50,034 bases of DNA from a virus. Where the stretch lies: the IMG/VR virus record IMGVR_UViG_3300043466_003213, positions 1-50,034 of that record, one strand, 5' to 3'. Shown one piece after another: positions 14,331-22,698 of this stretch. The position numbers and the translations under genes were made by a program. The notes beneath the pieces are model-generated. The model searched no databases. It was not told the origin of the DNA and was given only the letters and a program-made list of their open reading frames with translations. Each line of letters opens with the position of its first letter. Position 1 is the stretch's first letter.

Positions 14331-15332
14331 TTAGTCCAGCCAAACCGTGTATTCAGCGGTTACTCTACCTTTTATCGGATCAATAAAATGTAAACGCTGA
14401 GACGGTTTTCCGACTGCGGCAATGACTTCTCGAGCGTACTCGTTGTGAGATTCTGGAGAACCAGTAATAAACACTCGACCGGCATTTGCCATTGTCATCG
14501 TAGTAGGGGTATGAAAGTGCCCCATGTACACATCTTGAAATGGCTCAACTACTCCAGTTGCCCAGGCATTTGCTTTTCGAAGAATACTTGACTGTCCTCG
14601 GCACTCATCGCCGTGCACAAGCATGGCTTTGTAGTTTCCAATAGTGACCATTTGGTACCAGTCAGGGGACATTTGCCAAGTGACGTTTTTTAAGTCCCTA
14701 GTGCGGTCCTGAGTAATTCTGTATGAAATAGCGTCAATGTTGTCGTTTGCTGGCATTTCACCTTTACGGCCGAGGCGGCCATGATTGCCATATTCACAGA
14801 CAACGTTTACTTTGTCAAAAAATGCGGCAAACGTTCTTACTAGCGTTTCTTCAATTCGAACAGTTTCAAAAAGCTGTTCAAATAAATGTGCTTCAACTTC
14901 CCAGGCTTGCCCAGGGAAAATGGTAATTCCTTCTACCATGTCTCCACCAAACATTAAAGTACATTCGCGGACCGGGTGATGAGTGCGCTGTAAAGTCGTT
15001 AGTTCCATTACTTTTTCAGCAAACTGCACCATGCGTTCTGAGCACTTATTAATGTCATACGTCGCGCTCTTTTTACCATTTTGCCAGTCAGTGGCATGAA
15101 CTAGCGCGACTTCTGGTTTAGTTTTACGCGCGTCCTTAGGCGGCGGAGCTGGTGGCTTAACAGCTTTGCCAAGACCGCACGCAAGAGCAGACTCTTTTGC
15201 AGCGTTAAACACGGCTTCTACTAAAGCTTCTCCTTTTCGCTTTGCCTTGTACTCTGCTTGCTGCGCAGATTTTAAAGCTCTACGCAGCTCGGCTATTTCG
15301 TCTTCCTTGTGGATATCGTCTGACAAGCTCAT
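14331..15332 (-). CDS. Calcineurin-like metallophosphoesterase
   Basis: 333 residues. After a charged coiled-coil N-terminus (about 10-50) and a Pro-rich linker, the five metallophosphoesterase blocks are visible in order: VHATDWQNGK (D82), FGGDMVEG, EYGNHGR, LVHGDE and GHFHTP. Related phage proteins act on nucleic acid ends or nucleotides; the substrate here cannot be read from sequence. Its ATG overlaps the TGA of the small upstream gene (ATGA), so the two are translationally coupled. Confidence 0.85.
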   Translation of the reverse strand: MSLSDDIHKEDEIAELRRALKSAQQAEYKAKRKGEALVEAVFNAAKESALACGLGKAVKPPAPPPKDARKTKPEVALVHATDWQNGKKSATYDINKCSERMVQFAEKVMELTTLQRTHHPVRECTLMFGGDMVEGITIFPGQAWEVEAHLFEQLFETVRIEETLVRTFAAFFDKVNVVCEYGNHGRLGRKGEMPANDNIDAISYRITQDRTRDLKNVTWQMSPDWYQMVTIGNYKAMLVHGDECRGQSSILRKANAWATGVVEPFQDVYMGHFHTPTTMTMANAGRVFITGSPESHNEYAREVIAAVGKPSQRLHFIDPIKGRVTAEYTVWLD

Positions 15333-15568
15333 TTGATTTTTGTCGCCAATTCTCCACGACGATAACGACTAATTACGTTAATTGCAAGTTTATGCCCGCG
15401 CTTTGCAAGTGCTTTTGAGATGTTAGACGCAGGAATTGAATGATCATCAAGCGCCTTTAGCAAATCTTTTCTTTCGTCTACTGGCAAAGCGTCGAGTATT
15501 TCAGCAATACGAGACCTATTACCTTTTTTTGACTGTTCATTGGAAATATCGTCGAAGAGCGATCCCAC
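15329..15568 (-). CDS. Small basic HTH-like protein
   Basis: 79 residues from a GTG at 15568 preceded by GGGAGG at 6 nt spacing. The segment LDDHSIPASNISKALAKRGHKLAINVISRYRRGEL looks like a helix-turn-helix with a recognition helix near IPASNISKALAKRG. It is the first gene of the leftward block beside the 15.6-15.8 kb divergent region, a usual place for a regulator or a phosphoesterase partner. Confidence 0.6.
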   Translation of the reverse strand: MGSLFDDISNEQSKKGNRSRIAEILDALPVDERKDLLKALDDHSIPASNISKALAKRGHKLAINVISRYRRGELATKIK

Positions 15569-15795
15569 GGTTGCCTCCCATATGTTAAGCGTAGTCCTAT
15601 AACAGTATCATATACTGTTCCATGTATTGTACATTTCTCTAAGAAAACAAAATGCAAAAGTATGATAATATTTTTTCCCACGCTTCAAAAAAATTCTTTT
15701 GAGAGTGCGGCAAAAAGACACTTTGTTTGTTATAGTGACCTAGTCACAAATGTCACAAATGTCACAAATTAGCTTCTCCCAGCAACGGATTTTTA
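15569..15795. promoter_or_regulatory. Divergent regulatory region with iteron-like repeats
   Basis: 227 bp without a gene. It contains three exact tandem copies of GTCACAAAT (15743-15751, 15752-15760, 15761-15769). The first copy is the right arm of an inverted repeat GTGAC-CTA-GTCAC (15735-15747), which overlaps an extended -10 (TTGTTATAGT, TATAGT at 15731-15736) reading toward the HTH and primase genes. The arrangement suits an operator bound by the excisionase-like protein or an iteron-type replication origin. Confidence 0.6.
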
Positions 15796-16011
15796 ATGCA
15801 TAGTCAAGATGTCAATAAGCGCCTCAGTATTCGAAGAGTTGCTTTACTATTAGGTATTCCCGCCCGAGTGGTCGCAAGGGCGGTCGCCTCTGGAGAGCTC
15901 CCAGCACTTGTAACAAAAACAGAAACCGGAAGAGACCGAGTTTACATTTCTTACGAAGACGCGCAGTCGTGGCTTAGTTCACTTCAAAGTGAAACGAGCA
16001 TAGCCAAGTGA
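15796..16011 (+). CDS. Excisionase/MerR-type helix-turn-helix protein
   Basis: 71 residues: LSIRRVALLLGIPARVVARAVASGELPA is the winged HTH of the excisionase/MerR-like (HTH_17) group, followed by the usual VYISYEDAQSWLSSL helix. Such proteins bind short repeated sites and bend DNA, and three GTCACAAAT repeats lie just upstream. The 3' end overlaps the GTG of the primase-helicase gene by 4 bp, so the two are co-expressed, which favours a replication or regulation role over excision. Confidence 0.75.
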   Translation: MHSQDVNKRLSIRRVALLLGIPARVVARAVASGELPALVTKTETGRDRVYISYEDAQSWLSSLQSETSIAK

Positions 16012-18617
16012 GCGAGTGGGATAAAGCAGAAGGCAGACTAGGCCCAGCGGCTGAATGGTACGCGACTCATGGGTGGAAAGTTTTACCGTGCTACGGAATC
16101 GTAGGTGGACGTTGCACGTGTGGCGGTACTCACGCTGAGCCTAAGGACGTCGGCAAGCACCCAAGCATCGGAGAATGGAACAGTCAAGCAACGTCAGATG
16201 TTGAAACTGTAAAGCAGTGGTGGCAAAATAGTCCAGATCAAAACACTGCAGTATTTTGTCGCCCTAGCGGGTTTTTTGTAATTGACATCGATCCGCGCGC
16301 AGGCGGTCCAGATTCTTTTGAAAAGTTTGAATCATTAGTCGATGGTGCATTGCCACCCACTGTGGAAGCTATTACAGGCGAGTACTCTATGGGTGGCAAG
16401 ATTCAACGAGGCCGACATTTATTCTATAAATGCGACGAGTCTGAAGCGCTTGTAGGTAATCTTAAAAAAGCTGGCCTTGGCGGAATTGACATTAAACATA
16501 ATGGATATGTTCTTATAGCACCGTCGCGTCACTTTTCTGGCGTATGTTACGAATGGGCACCAGGCAAAGCGCCGTGGGAAATTGAAATTGCTCAAGCTCC
16601 AGAAGAACTTTTATCAGCGCTTCGCAAGAAAGGCCGTCGTGCCGAAACAGCTTTAGGCGAAGGCGACTGGGGCTTTTTAGATTCTCTTGATTTTGCTGGT
16701 GACCGTGTTGATATTGACAGACTTCTTGCAGAAGGAATTGACGAAGGTTCGCGTGCTGTAGATATTTATGCGCTATCGTGCGCGCTTGCTAATAAGTTTC
16801 CAGTAAATACAGAAGCTGGCAAGCTTGCTGTTGAAACAATGATGATTCGTTTCAACGCTGAAAAAGTTCGTCCGCCGCTCGAGCTAGAAGGCCCTGGCGG
16901 TCTTCTTATGCACGTGCGACGCGCAATTCAATTTGTAATAGATAATCCAAAAACCGAAAAACTCTGGCCAGGGTTAAAGGATTGGGCAAATAAATCAACG
17001 GAGGAAAGCCGTGCGACAGTCGCAGCAACACAACAGGCGACGAGTTTTTCTCATACCATTGCGCCTAATAACCTTCCCGGTACTATTGGCGGCGCTGTTC
17101 ACAGCTCTATGGTTGATGGTGATTCGCTATCGTCGGCAACTAGCCTCACTAACATCGACGTACCACTTGACCCAGATGCTCTTGGTACGGAAGAAGGCGG
17201 AGAACCAGGGAAACGAAGTCTTACTGACACTGGTAACGGGCGACGATTGGTTGACTCTTTCGGACCAGCAATTAGATACACTCCAGGGCTTGGCTGGTTT
17301 CATTGGGACGGCGGATATTGGAAGCCTGACGTTGAAAGTCTCGAAATGCGTGAGCTCTCTAAGAAAATTGCGCCGATTGTGGCAAGTGAGGTTGTCCATT
17401 ATCTTGATGACGCTGATAAGCAGTCGGAAGTAATTCGCTGGGCGCAACAGGCAAAATCAAACGCGCGCATCAATGGCACGATTGAAAGTGCGACATCAGA
17501 CCCTCGTGTGCAAGTTGGCGTTGAAGCATGGGACAGCGATGAAACGCTTCTTGGTGTTGCAAATGGCGTAATTGATTTACGAACTGGTGAACTTCTTAAA
17601 GGGCGTCCCGACTTGTATATCACTCGTCGTGCGCCTGTAGCGTACAACCCAGGCATTAGAAATATTCGCTGGGAACAGTTTATTGACTTTGCTACAGGCG
17701 GCGATAAAGAATTACAAGAGTGGTTGCAAAAAGCTGCAGGTTACTCGCTGACTGGATTACGAACTTACGACATCATGTTTTTAGTTTATGGCCCGGCAGG
17801 CTCCGGTAAAAACACACTTGTAGAAGCTTTAGTAAAAGCAATGGGAACATCTCAATATGCTTGGCCGTTGGACTCAAGTATTCTTGCGCAAGGCGATGGT
17901 CAGGCTCACGGATCTGACCTGTATCACTGGGCAGAGCTTCGCGGACGACGTCTTGTATGGGTTGACGAGCTTCCAGAGTCTGAGCGTATGAAAGAAAACT
18001 CAGTTAAAAAGTTAACTGGCTCTTCCGAAATCTCTGCTCGCTCTCCTGGTGAAAAGCCATTTACATTTCAGTCTCGTGCAAAACTTTGGATTACAACAAA
18101 CCACAGACCAATTATCTCTGATGATGCGATGTGGCGACGTATTCGTCCAATTCCAATGACAAAAGTTCCAGAGATTCCTGACCCAGATCTTAAGCACTAC
18201 TTGTTTGATCCTGAAGGCGGATTGCCTGCAGTTTTATCTTGGGCAGTTGAAGGCGCAATTAAGTTGCTTGGTTCTAGCGCGCGCGACGCACTGGGCTGGT
18301 GCTCAGTAGTAAGCGAAGCTGCAGAAATATATCGCAAAAACGAAGACCGTATTGGTTTCTTTCTCACCGAGGAAACTAAAGAAGTTGAAAACGCGTCAAC
18401 GCCTATCAAGTCACTGTACGCAGTTTATAGAGTATGGTCAGAAGAACGTGGCGAACGTCCGATGACACAAATTGCATTTCAGCGTAAGCTTTCTGAGCGA
18501 GGCCTTGAAATCAATGGTCTTGGTTCACGCGCAGAAATACTAGGACGAATGCTAATGCCTAGGTCGGTTCCAACCGGGGAAGTTGACTGGGGAATTGCAA
18601 GTAGATTTGCAAAATAA
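16008..18617 (+). CDS. Bifunctional prim-pol / SF3 (D5-like) helicase
   Basis: 869 residues, GTG start overlapping the upstream gene. Residues 1-200 form an archaeo-eukaryotic prim-pol domain (AAEWYATHGWKVLPC, Cys pair in GRCTCGG, FFVIDIDPRAGG with acidic catalytic residues). The middle has a D5_N-like region (VANGVIDLRTGELL). The C-terminus is an SF3 helicase: Walker A GPAGSGKNT (595-603), Walker B RLVWVDE (about 648-654), sensor ITTNHRP (about 693) and WRRIRPIP. It should prime and unwind at the phage origin as a hexamer. Replication gene beside candidate iterons. Confidence 0.93.
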   Translation: MSEWDKAEGRLGPAAEWYATHGWKVLPCYGIVGGRCTCGGTHAEPKDVGKHPSIGEWNSQATSDVETVKQWWQNSPDQNTAVFCRPSGFFVIDIDPRAGGPDSFEKFESLVDGALPPTVEAITGEYSMGGKIQRGRHLFYKCDESEALVGNLKKAGLGGIDIKHNGYVLIAPSRHFSGVCYEWAPGKAPWEIEIAQAPEELLSALRKKGRRAETALGEGDWGFLDSLDFAGDRVDIDRLLAEGIDEGSRAVDIYALSCALANKFPVNTEAGKLAVETMMIRFNAEKVRPPLELEGPGGLLMHVRRAIQFVIDNPKTEKLWPGLKDWANKSTEESRATVAATQQATSFSHTIAPNNLPGTIGGAVHSSMVDGDSLSSATSLTNIDVPLDPDALGTEEGGEPGKRSLTDTGNGRRLVDSFGPAIRYTPGLGWFHWDGGYWKPDVESLEMRELSKKIAPIVASEVVHYLDDADKQSEVIRWAQQAKSNARINGTIESATSDPRVQVGVEAWDSDETLLGVANGVIDLRTGELLKGRPDLYITRRAPVAYNPGIRNIRWEQFIDFATGGDKELQEWLQKAAGYSLTGLRTYDIMFLVYGPAGSGKNTLVEALVKAMGTSQYAWPLDSSILAQGDGQAHGSDLYHWAELRGRRLVWVDELPESERMKENSVKKLTGSSEISARSPGEKPFTFQSRAKLWITTNHRPIISDDAMWRRIRPIPMTKVPEIPDPDLKHYLFDPEGGLPAVLSWAVEGAIKLLGSSARDALGWCSVVSEAAEIYRKNEDRIGFFLTEETKEVENASTPIKSLYAVYRVWSEERGERPMTQIAFQRKLSERGLEINGLGSRAEILGRMLMPRSVPTGEVDWGIASRFAK

Positions 18618-18703
18618 AACTTGCTAAAAGTAGCCACTTGCTACCTATTTCATTGTATTATTTCATTTAGAAGGTTTGGCGCTTCGGGAGAGGGGCGTCT
18701 TAA

Positions 18704-18775
18704 GGCCGGGGATAGAGCGTCTTGATGACACGGTTTCAAGATTGCTTCCCCGGCCACCTTTTTATTCTTTTTTGT
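18704..18775 (+). terminator. Strong two-part hairpin and T-tract after the helicase gene
   Basis: GGCCGGGGA (18704-18712) pairs with TCCCCGGCC (18747-18755); within the loop TCTTGA (18720-18725) pairs with TCAAGA (18736-18741). A T-rich tract follows (ACCTTTTTATTCTTTTTT), giving a rho-independent terminator for the rightward helicase transcript at a convergent gene junction. The nested stems and the preceding G-rich stretch (18680-18700) leave room for a structured RNA as well. Confidence 0.75.
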
Positions 18776-19442
18776 CTAGATAATTTTTAACTGTTGTTGG
18801 GTGCCATTTTTTATTAAGCGCCGTTTTAGCTCCGTCTTTGTTAAGACGATCAGCAATCGCTTTGTAAGACATCCCTTTACTTCTGTATGTTTTTAAAGTT
18901 TCATATAGTTGACTGTCAATTTTTGGTTTTGGCCCAAGATCTACGCCCCACTTAAGACCTTTTTCTCGTCTGTCTTTGTGAACGTCTTTTTGACGCTCTG
19001 CAATAATTGCTCTTTCCATTTCAGCTAAAGCACTCATTACCGTCACAACGAAACGTCCCTGGTACGTTGCAGTGTCAAGATTCAAATCAAGCATGACAAT
19101 TCGCCAGCCATTAGCATTTGCGCGATCTACGATACTGAGAAAGTCTTTTGTAGAGCGAGCAAGTCTGTCAATACGAGTTACAAAAATCGCACCAGCGTCT
19201 CCACGATCGAGTCTATCTAGCGCTTCGCGAAGAACAGGCCGTCCTTGAATTGACTTGCCGGAGCGACCTTCTTCTCGCAGAAGCTCTATTTCAGTGAAGC
19301 CTGCGGCCTCGGCAGCACGACGAAGATCGCGCTCTTGAGCGCCTAAAGACATTCCGTCGTTTACTTGCATTTGCGTTGACACGCGTGCATATAAAAGAGC
19401 AATTTCGCTTGTATTCTTTTTTGGCACTTTTATCGTTCCCAA
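18762..19442 (-). CDS. Small serine recombinase (resolvase/invertase family)
   Basis: 226 residues. The catalytic domain is complete: nucleophile S22 in YARVSTQ, the GxSGKSIQGRPVLREALD helix, and FVTRIDRLARSTKDF with the conserved arginines. The long E helix follows (TVMSALAEMERAIIAERQ), then a C-terminal HTH (YRSKGMSYKAIADRLNKDG). The length fits resolvases/invertases, not large serine integrases. It could resolve multimers or invert a segment; no crossover sites were identified. ATG 19442 overlaps the end of the upstream methyltransferase gene by 13 bp. Confidence 0.9.
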   Translation of the reverse strand: MGTIKVPKKNTSEIALLYARVSTQMQVNDGMSLGAQERDLRRAAEAAGFTEIELLREEGRSGKSIQGRPVLREALDRLDRGDAGAIFVTRIDRLARSTKDFLSIVDRANANGWRIVMLDLNLDTATYQGRFVVTVMSALAEMERAIIAERQKDVHKDRREKGLKWGVDLGPKPKIDSQLYETLKTYRSKGMSYKAIADRLNKDGAKTALNKKWHPTTVKNYLDKKE

Positions 19443-20407
19443 TGCTGAACCGTTGCCCAGCCATTTGTTTCTTTAAGAAGAGAAAATCCAAGAGCTTTAA
19501 TTGACTCAACGATTCGCTGTTTTTCTTCTTGCTGATTTCGTTTGTTTTCAATTTCAAGCGCAATTGTTCGCAAGTCATTGCATACTGATAAGGCACTCCA
19601 GTCGTAGGTTAGCTCGGCGCCTTCTACGTCGACCTTAAGAACTGTAGGGTTGCAGTCCTTGAGCATCTGAGACCAAGAAACGACTGGTACGTTGACAGGC
19701 AGACGGGCACCGCGAGTGCGATACAAAGAATGCAAAGCAGACCGGCCCGAGTCTCCATCGCCATCGGCATCAATCCACAGTGAAGCGAAGCCGGCGGACG
19801 CGAAGTCTGAGTCATCGGCAACTACAGCAGAGTTTACTGAACAGAACTTATTACCGTATAGCTTACCATTCATTTGCAAGATTTTATAGTTAATGGTTTC
19901 AGGCTCGTAGCAAACAACACTTGCATTGTTCATAAGCGCCGTTCGTGCAAAAATGCCAATGTGGGCGCCAACATCGAGAACTCTGTCATTTTCATTGATA
20001 ACGACTTTGTTGTACGAGTTTTCTCGCAGAATATACACGTCCCATCTTTGATTCCGATAGTAAAAGTCAAGACCGTCTTTCCAAGTTTTGCTTGTGATAG
20101 ACGCTAGTGGGTCAGCAACAGTAACTTCTGTAGTCACCTTTTCGTCAGCTTTTGAACAAGTAACTTTGTATGTTCCCGGCGGGACAAGCAAGTTGATTTG
20201 ACTAATGTGTTTGTCAAGAACTACACCGTCACTTGGGAAGCTATCGCGTGTTTCATAAACTAAAGCTTGAGACGGCAGTGGCGAAATAGTTACATGCGCC
20301 GAAGTCATGTAGCGACGCTTGCTATCCTTCATTCTGACCGACATTGGGTACAAACCGTCTGGCCACGGATCTGCCGAAATATTTTGCTTGAGCTTGTTTG
20401 TTTCCAT
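19430..20407 (-). CDS. FkbM-type methyltransferase with N-terminal beta domain
   Basis: 325 residues from ATG 20407, preceded by AAGGAAAG; an upstream in-frame TTG (20431) lacks a ribosome site. Residues 10-100 form a strand-rich domain ending PPGTYKVTCSK...TTEVTV, like an Ig or carbohydrate-binding fold. The C-terminal part is a class I methyltransferase of the FkbM group: motif I VLDVGAHIGIFA (143-154), CYEPE, and LKVDVEGAEL. Family members O-methylate sugars or small molecules. A surface-glycan or virion-glycan target is inferred from the window's other glycan-related genes. Confidence 0.8.
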   Translation of the reverse strand: METNKLKQNISADPWPDGLYPMSVRMKDSKRRYMTSAHVTISPLPSQALVYETRDSFPSDGVVLDKHISQINLLVPPGTYKVTCSKADEKVTTEVTVADPLASITSKTWKDGLDFYYRNQRWDVYILRENSYNKVVINENDRVLDVGAHIGIFARTALMNNASVVCYEPETINYKILQMNGKLYGNKFCSVNSAVVADDSDFASAGFASLWIDADGDGDSGRSALHSLYRTRGARLPVNVPVVSWSQMLKDCNPTVLKVDVEGAELTYDWSALSVCNDLRTIALEIENKRNQQEEKQRIVESIKALGFSLLKETNGWATVQHWER

Positions 20408-20560
20408 GGCTTTCCTTGTTGTTTTGTACAACTTCTGTTGTATACCGTTAATGTTAATCCTATACGGAAGAAACCCTTGTGGTGTAACACTTTGATCAAA
20501 AAAGTAGGCTTAAAACCATAGATTACGGAAGAAACATTTTTTAGAAGTTTTTTTGTATAC

Positions 20561-20626
20561 TTGGCAACGGTTAGAGCATCTTTATAATAAATCAGTTCGC
20601 TTTTGACCGCTCAAGTTGGTTATAGT
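20561..20626 (+). promoter_or_regulatory. Promoter region of the muralytic gene
   Basis: TTGGCA (20561-20566), 16 bp, TATAAT (20583-20588) is a good sigma-70-type promoter. A second candidate, an extended -10 CAAGTTGGTTATAGTG (TATAGT 20621-20626), resembles the early-region promoter core. Both read toward the gene starting at 20678. The whole gene-free interval 20408-20677 holds nothing else I can identify. Confidence 0.6.
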
Positions 20627-20677
20627 GGATTTATCCCTAGAGGGCATCTCTCTCAGAAATACCTAGGAGTACCAATC

Positions 20678-21934
20678 ATGAAACTGCTAACTGCATTGCT
20701 ATTATCCGCTGCAGGAACCGTTGGAGTGAGCGGCGGAGCATTCGTGTCCGTTGTGAAAACTTCGGACCAGCCTAAGGAGCCTCCTAGTACCACTTCGGTG
20801 GTACAGGTTCAGCACTCAACAAATCTAACTGCCAACCAAGCACCGGGAATTCTGGAGTCTCCAGAACCGACTTCTTCTGCCGTGCGCGAAATTCCACTTC
20901 CGACAGAAGAATTCTGGGACAAGCTTGCCTGGTGTGAAACACATCAAGACTGGCAAAACGGCGGCCAGTGGGCTGGCGGTCTTGGCATTTACACAAGGAG
21001 TGAGTTCCCTAAGTCCGACATGGGTACATGGGAACGTTGGGGCGGCGAAGAGTTTGCCCCGTCTCCTGACAAAGCAACTCGCGAACAGCAAATCATTATT
21101 GCAGAGAGAATTGCAGTTCTTGGCTGGAGTAAAGAAATGACTCGCACTTCAGAGGATGCAGAACGTATGGGTGTTCCGATTAACTGGACATGGGATAGAC
21201 CTGCTGTTGGTTTCAAAGGCTGGGGCGCATTGCACTGCGCGACAAACTCACCAATCAAGTCGCCCAAGAATCCTCCATTGTTTTATCATGAAGACTTAAA
21301 TGTCGTTCTTGCAACGAAGTTTACAATGGGACAGACTGGTATTACAGTTCATGACTTGCAAGGTCTTATTGGTGCAAAGCAAGACAGTGTGTACGGGCCA
21401 ATTACTCGTAAGCTGCATCTTGCGTATTTAGAAAAGCACTCGCTTGACGTAAGCAAGGTTGCTGATATTCCAGTAAAATCAGCGTCAACCGGTGGAGGCG
21501 TCGTATCATCTCAGAGTGTTTCGTCGCAGAGTGTGTTGTCGCAGAGTGAAACCAAGGTTACGGGCCGTTGTCCTAAATGGGAAAAGAAACTTAGACAATA
21601 CAAACTTCCAGTCAAAGAGTTTTCTTTTATTATGTGGAGAGAGTCAAAGTGTGTTGCGAAAGCCGTTGGTTGGAACTACCACAAAGAAATGAGTCACAGA
21701 GACTGCAAACTTTCTCACGCACAAACTTATCGCAAGTGTAAAGCAGTCAAGTCTTATGATGTTGGGCTTCTCCAAATAAACAGCAGTTGGAAAACACTCA
21801 CAGCGAAAGTATGCAAATCAAAACTTGGGGAAATGCTGGTTCTACAAGACCCCGACTGTAATCTAAAAGTTGCGAGCGTTCTTTATAAGCAAAGTGGACT
21901 AGCGCCTTGGCGAGGATCTTCGGCTAAAAAGTAA
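20678..21934 (+). CDS. Secreted two-domain muralytic enzyme (Rpf-like plus lysozyme-like)
   Basis: 418 residues; ATG 20678 has AGGAG 8 nt upstream and begins a signal-like hydrophobic stretch (MKLLTALLLSAAGTVGVSGGA). Residues 78-150 match the resuscitation-promoting factor transglycosylase domain: WDKLAWCETHQDW with catalytic-type E87, GGLGIYTRSEF, and DKATREQQIIIAERI. A short peptidoglycan-binding-like segment follows (about 210-265, DLQGLIGAKQDSVYGPITR). The last 120 residues form a Cys-containing lysozyme/SLT-like domain (MWRESKC ... YDVGLLQINSSW). Rpf domains are actinobacterial, which supports the host assignment. It may be a lysin or a virion-linked cell-wall enzyme. Confidence 0.85.
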   Translation: MKLLTALLLSAAGTVGVSGGAFVSVVKTSDQPKEPPSTTSVVQVQHSTNLTANQAPGILESPEPTSSAVREIPLPTEEFWDKLAWCETHQDWQNGGQWAGGLGIYTRSEFPKSDMGTWERWGGEEFAPSPDKATREQQIIIAERIAVLGWSKEMTRTSEDAERMGVPINWTWDRPAVGFKGWGALHCATNSPIKSPKNPPLFYHEDLNVVLATKFTMGQTGITVHDLQGLIGAKQDSVYGPITRKLHLAYLEKHSLDVSKVADIPVKSASTGGGVVSSQSVSSQSVLSQSETKVTGRCPKWEKKLRQYKLPVKEFSFIMWRESKCVAKAVGWNYHKEMSHRDCKLSHAQTYRKCKAVKSYDVGLLQINSSWKTLTAKVCKSKLGEMLVLQDPDCNLKVASVLYKQSGLAPWRGSSAKK

Positions 21935-21947
21935 CTAGCCTCTAAAA

Positions 21948-21992
21948 GGGAGATGCCCTGCCGTCACCTCCGAGCGGCAGGGAACATCCCCC
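21948..21992 (+). terminator. Hairpin after the muralytic gene
   Basis: CCCTGCCG (21956-21963) pairs perfectly with CGGCAGGG (21975-21982). The outer GGGAGATG and CATCCCCC arms extend the stem across a two-base bulge. No U-run follows, but it lies 14 bp after the stop at a convergent junction. Confidence 0.65.
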
Positions 21993-22097
21993 TAAGGTAG
22001 CGCTTAGATCTGCTACACTGTGAATTGAACTTTTCCGCCGCAGTTATTTCCTTTCAGATTCTGTGATCGACGGACGTGGCCAATGTTTCGTGTGTCG

Positions 22098-22316
22098 TTA
22101 GTCTTTCGATTTGTCGCGGTTCATGAGCGCTTCGTGACGCTTTTGTTTTGAACCTGCTGGGTTTCGATCGTGTGTGCGCAGTGGATGTCCTGGCGAAAGT
22201 AACTGACGATTTTTTCCAGAGCGTGTACCAGGTACTGTTTCTGTTTCACCAGTTAATGGATTGATGCGAACGCGCTGTCCTGCGCGATCTTTACTTGATT
22301 TCTTTTTCTTGCCCAC
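22098..22316 (-). CDS. Small highly basic protein of unknown function
   Basis: 72 residues, GTG start at 22316 with a GGGGG ribosome site (GGGGGAAATAATA then GTG). About a quarter of residues are Lys or Arg; the N-terminus MGKKKKSSKDRAGQRVRINPLTGETE suggests nucleic-acid binding or membrane-surface contact. It is the last gene of the leftward lysis cassette. No family recognised. Confidence 0.65.
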   Translation of the reverse strand: MGKKKKSSKDRAGQRVRINPLTGETETVPGTRSGKNRQLLSPGHPLRTHDRNPAGSKQKRHEALMNRDKSKD

Positions 22317-22334
22317 TATTATTTCCCCCGTTAC

Positions 22335-22418
22335 TTATCTTTTACTTACTCTGCCGACTGTTAAGCCCAGAATCCACATAGTTACCAAAGCACTATAAAT
22401 AGTTGCTTTGACTTTCAT
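22335..22418 (-). CDS. 27-residue membrane protein in the lysis cassette
   Basis: ATG 22418 starts 2 nt after the stop of the holin-like gene, with AGGAAAG upstream; it encodes MKVKATIYSALVTMWILGLT then VGRVSKR. One transmembrane helix (about 6-22) lies between two positively charged ends. The reading frame, ribosome site and tight spacing support a real gene, possibly an antiholin, second holin or membrane regulator of lysis. Confidence 0.55.
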   Translation of the reverse strand: MKVKATIYSALVTMWILGLTVGRVSKR

Positions 22419-22420
22419 GT

Positions 22421-22672
22421 TTAGTCTAACTTTCCTGTGACATGGTCATTAATGTGTTGATCTAACTTACCTTCAGTGCGTAAAGACGTAGCTTCTACGC
22501 GATCAATTGAGCGCCCGAGACTTTTACCCAGCTCATCGATTTTGTCTACAACAAAGTTGTGATCTGCTTTATTATCTTCCCATCGCTTATTACTTACGCG
22601 ACGAGCGGTTTCAACAAGAGCGACAACAATTAAACTAATTGCACTTATTGCTGCGACGGCTATTTCTGTCAT
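22421..22672 (-). CDS. Holin-like membrane protein
   Basis: 83 residues from ATG 22672; an upstream in-frame start (22720) would overlap the endolysin and is not preferred. One N-terminal transmembrane helix (TEIAVAAISAISLIVVALV, 2-20) is followed by a charged amphipathic region with coiled-coil character (DKIDELGKSLGRSIDRVEA). Position directly after an endolysin gene and this topology suggest a holin or a holin-associated protein. Confidence 0.65.
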   Translation of the reverse strand: MTEIAVAAISAISLIVVALVETARRVSNKRWEDNKADHNFVVDKIDELGKSLGRSIDRVEATSLRTEGKLDQHINDHVTGKLD

Positions 22673-22698
22673 GGCGACTTTTTGTTTACTGACTTGCG

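Noticed and set aside
17011-17433. A 140-codon plus-strand frame inside the primase-helicase gene
   Set aside because: Out of frame with the clear prim-pol/SF3 gene, no domain, no ribosome site.
18640-18762. Phage attachment site beside the serine recombinase
   Set aside because: The recombinase is the small resolvase/invertase type, and no tRNA or duplicated core lies here; the stems and T-tract fit a terminator.
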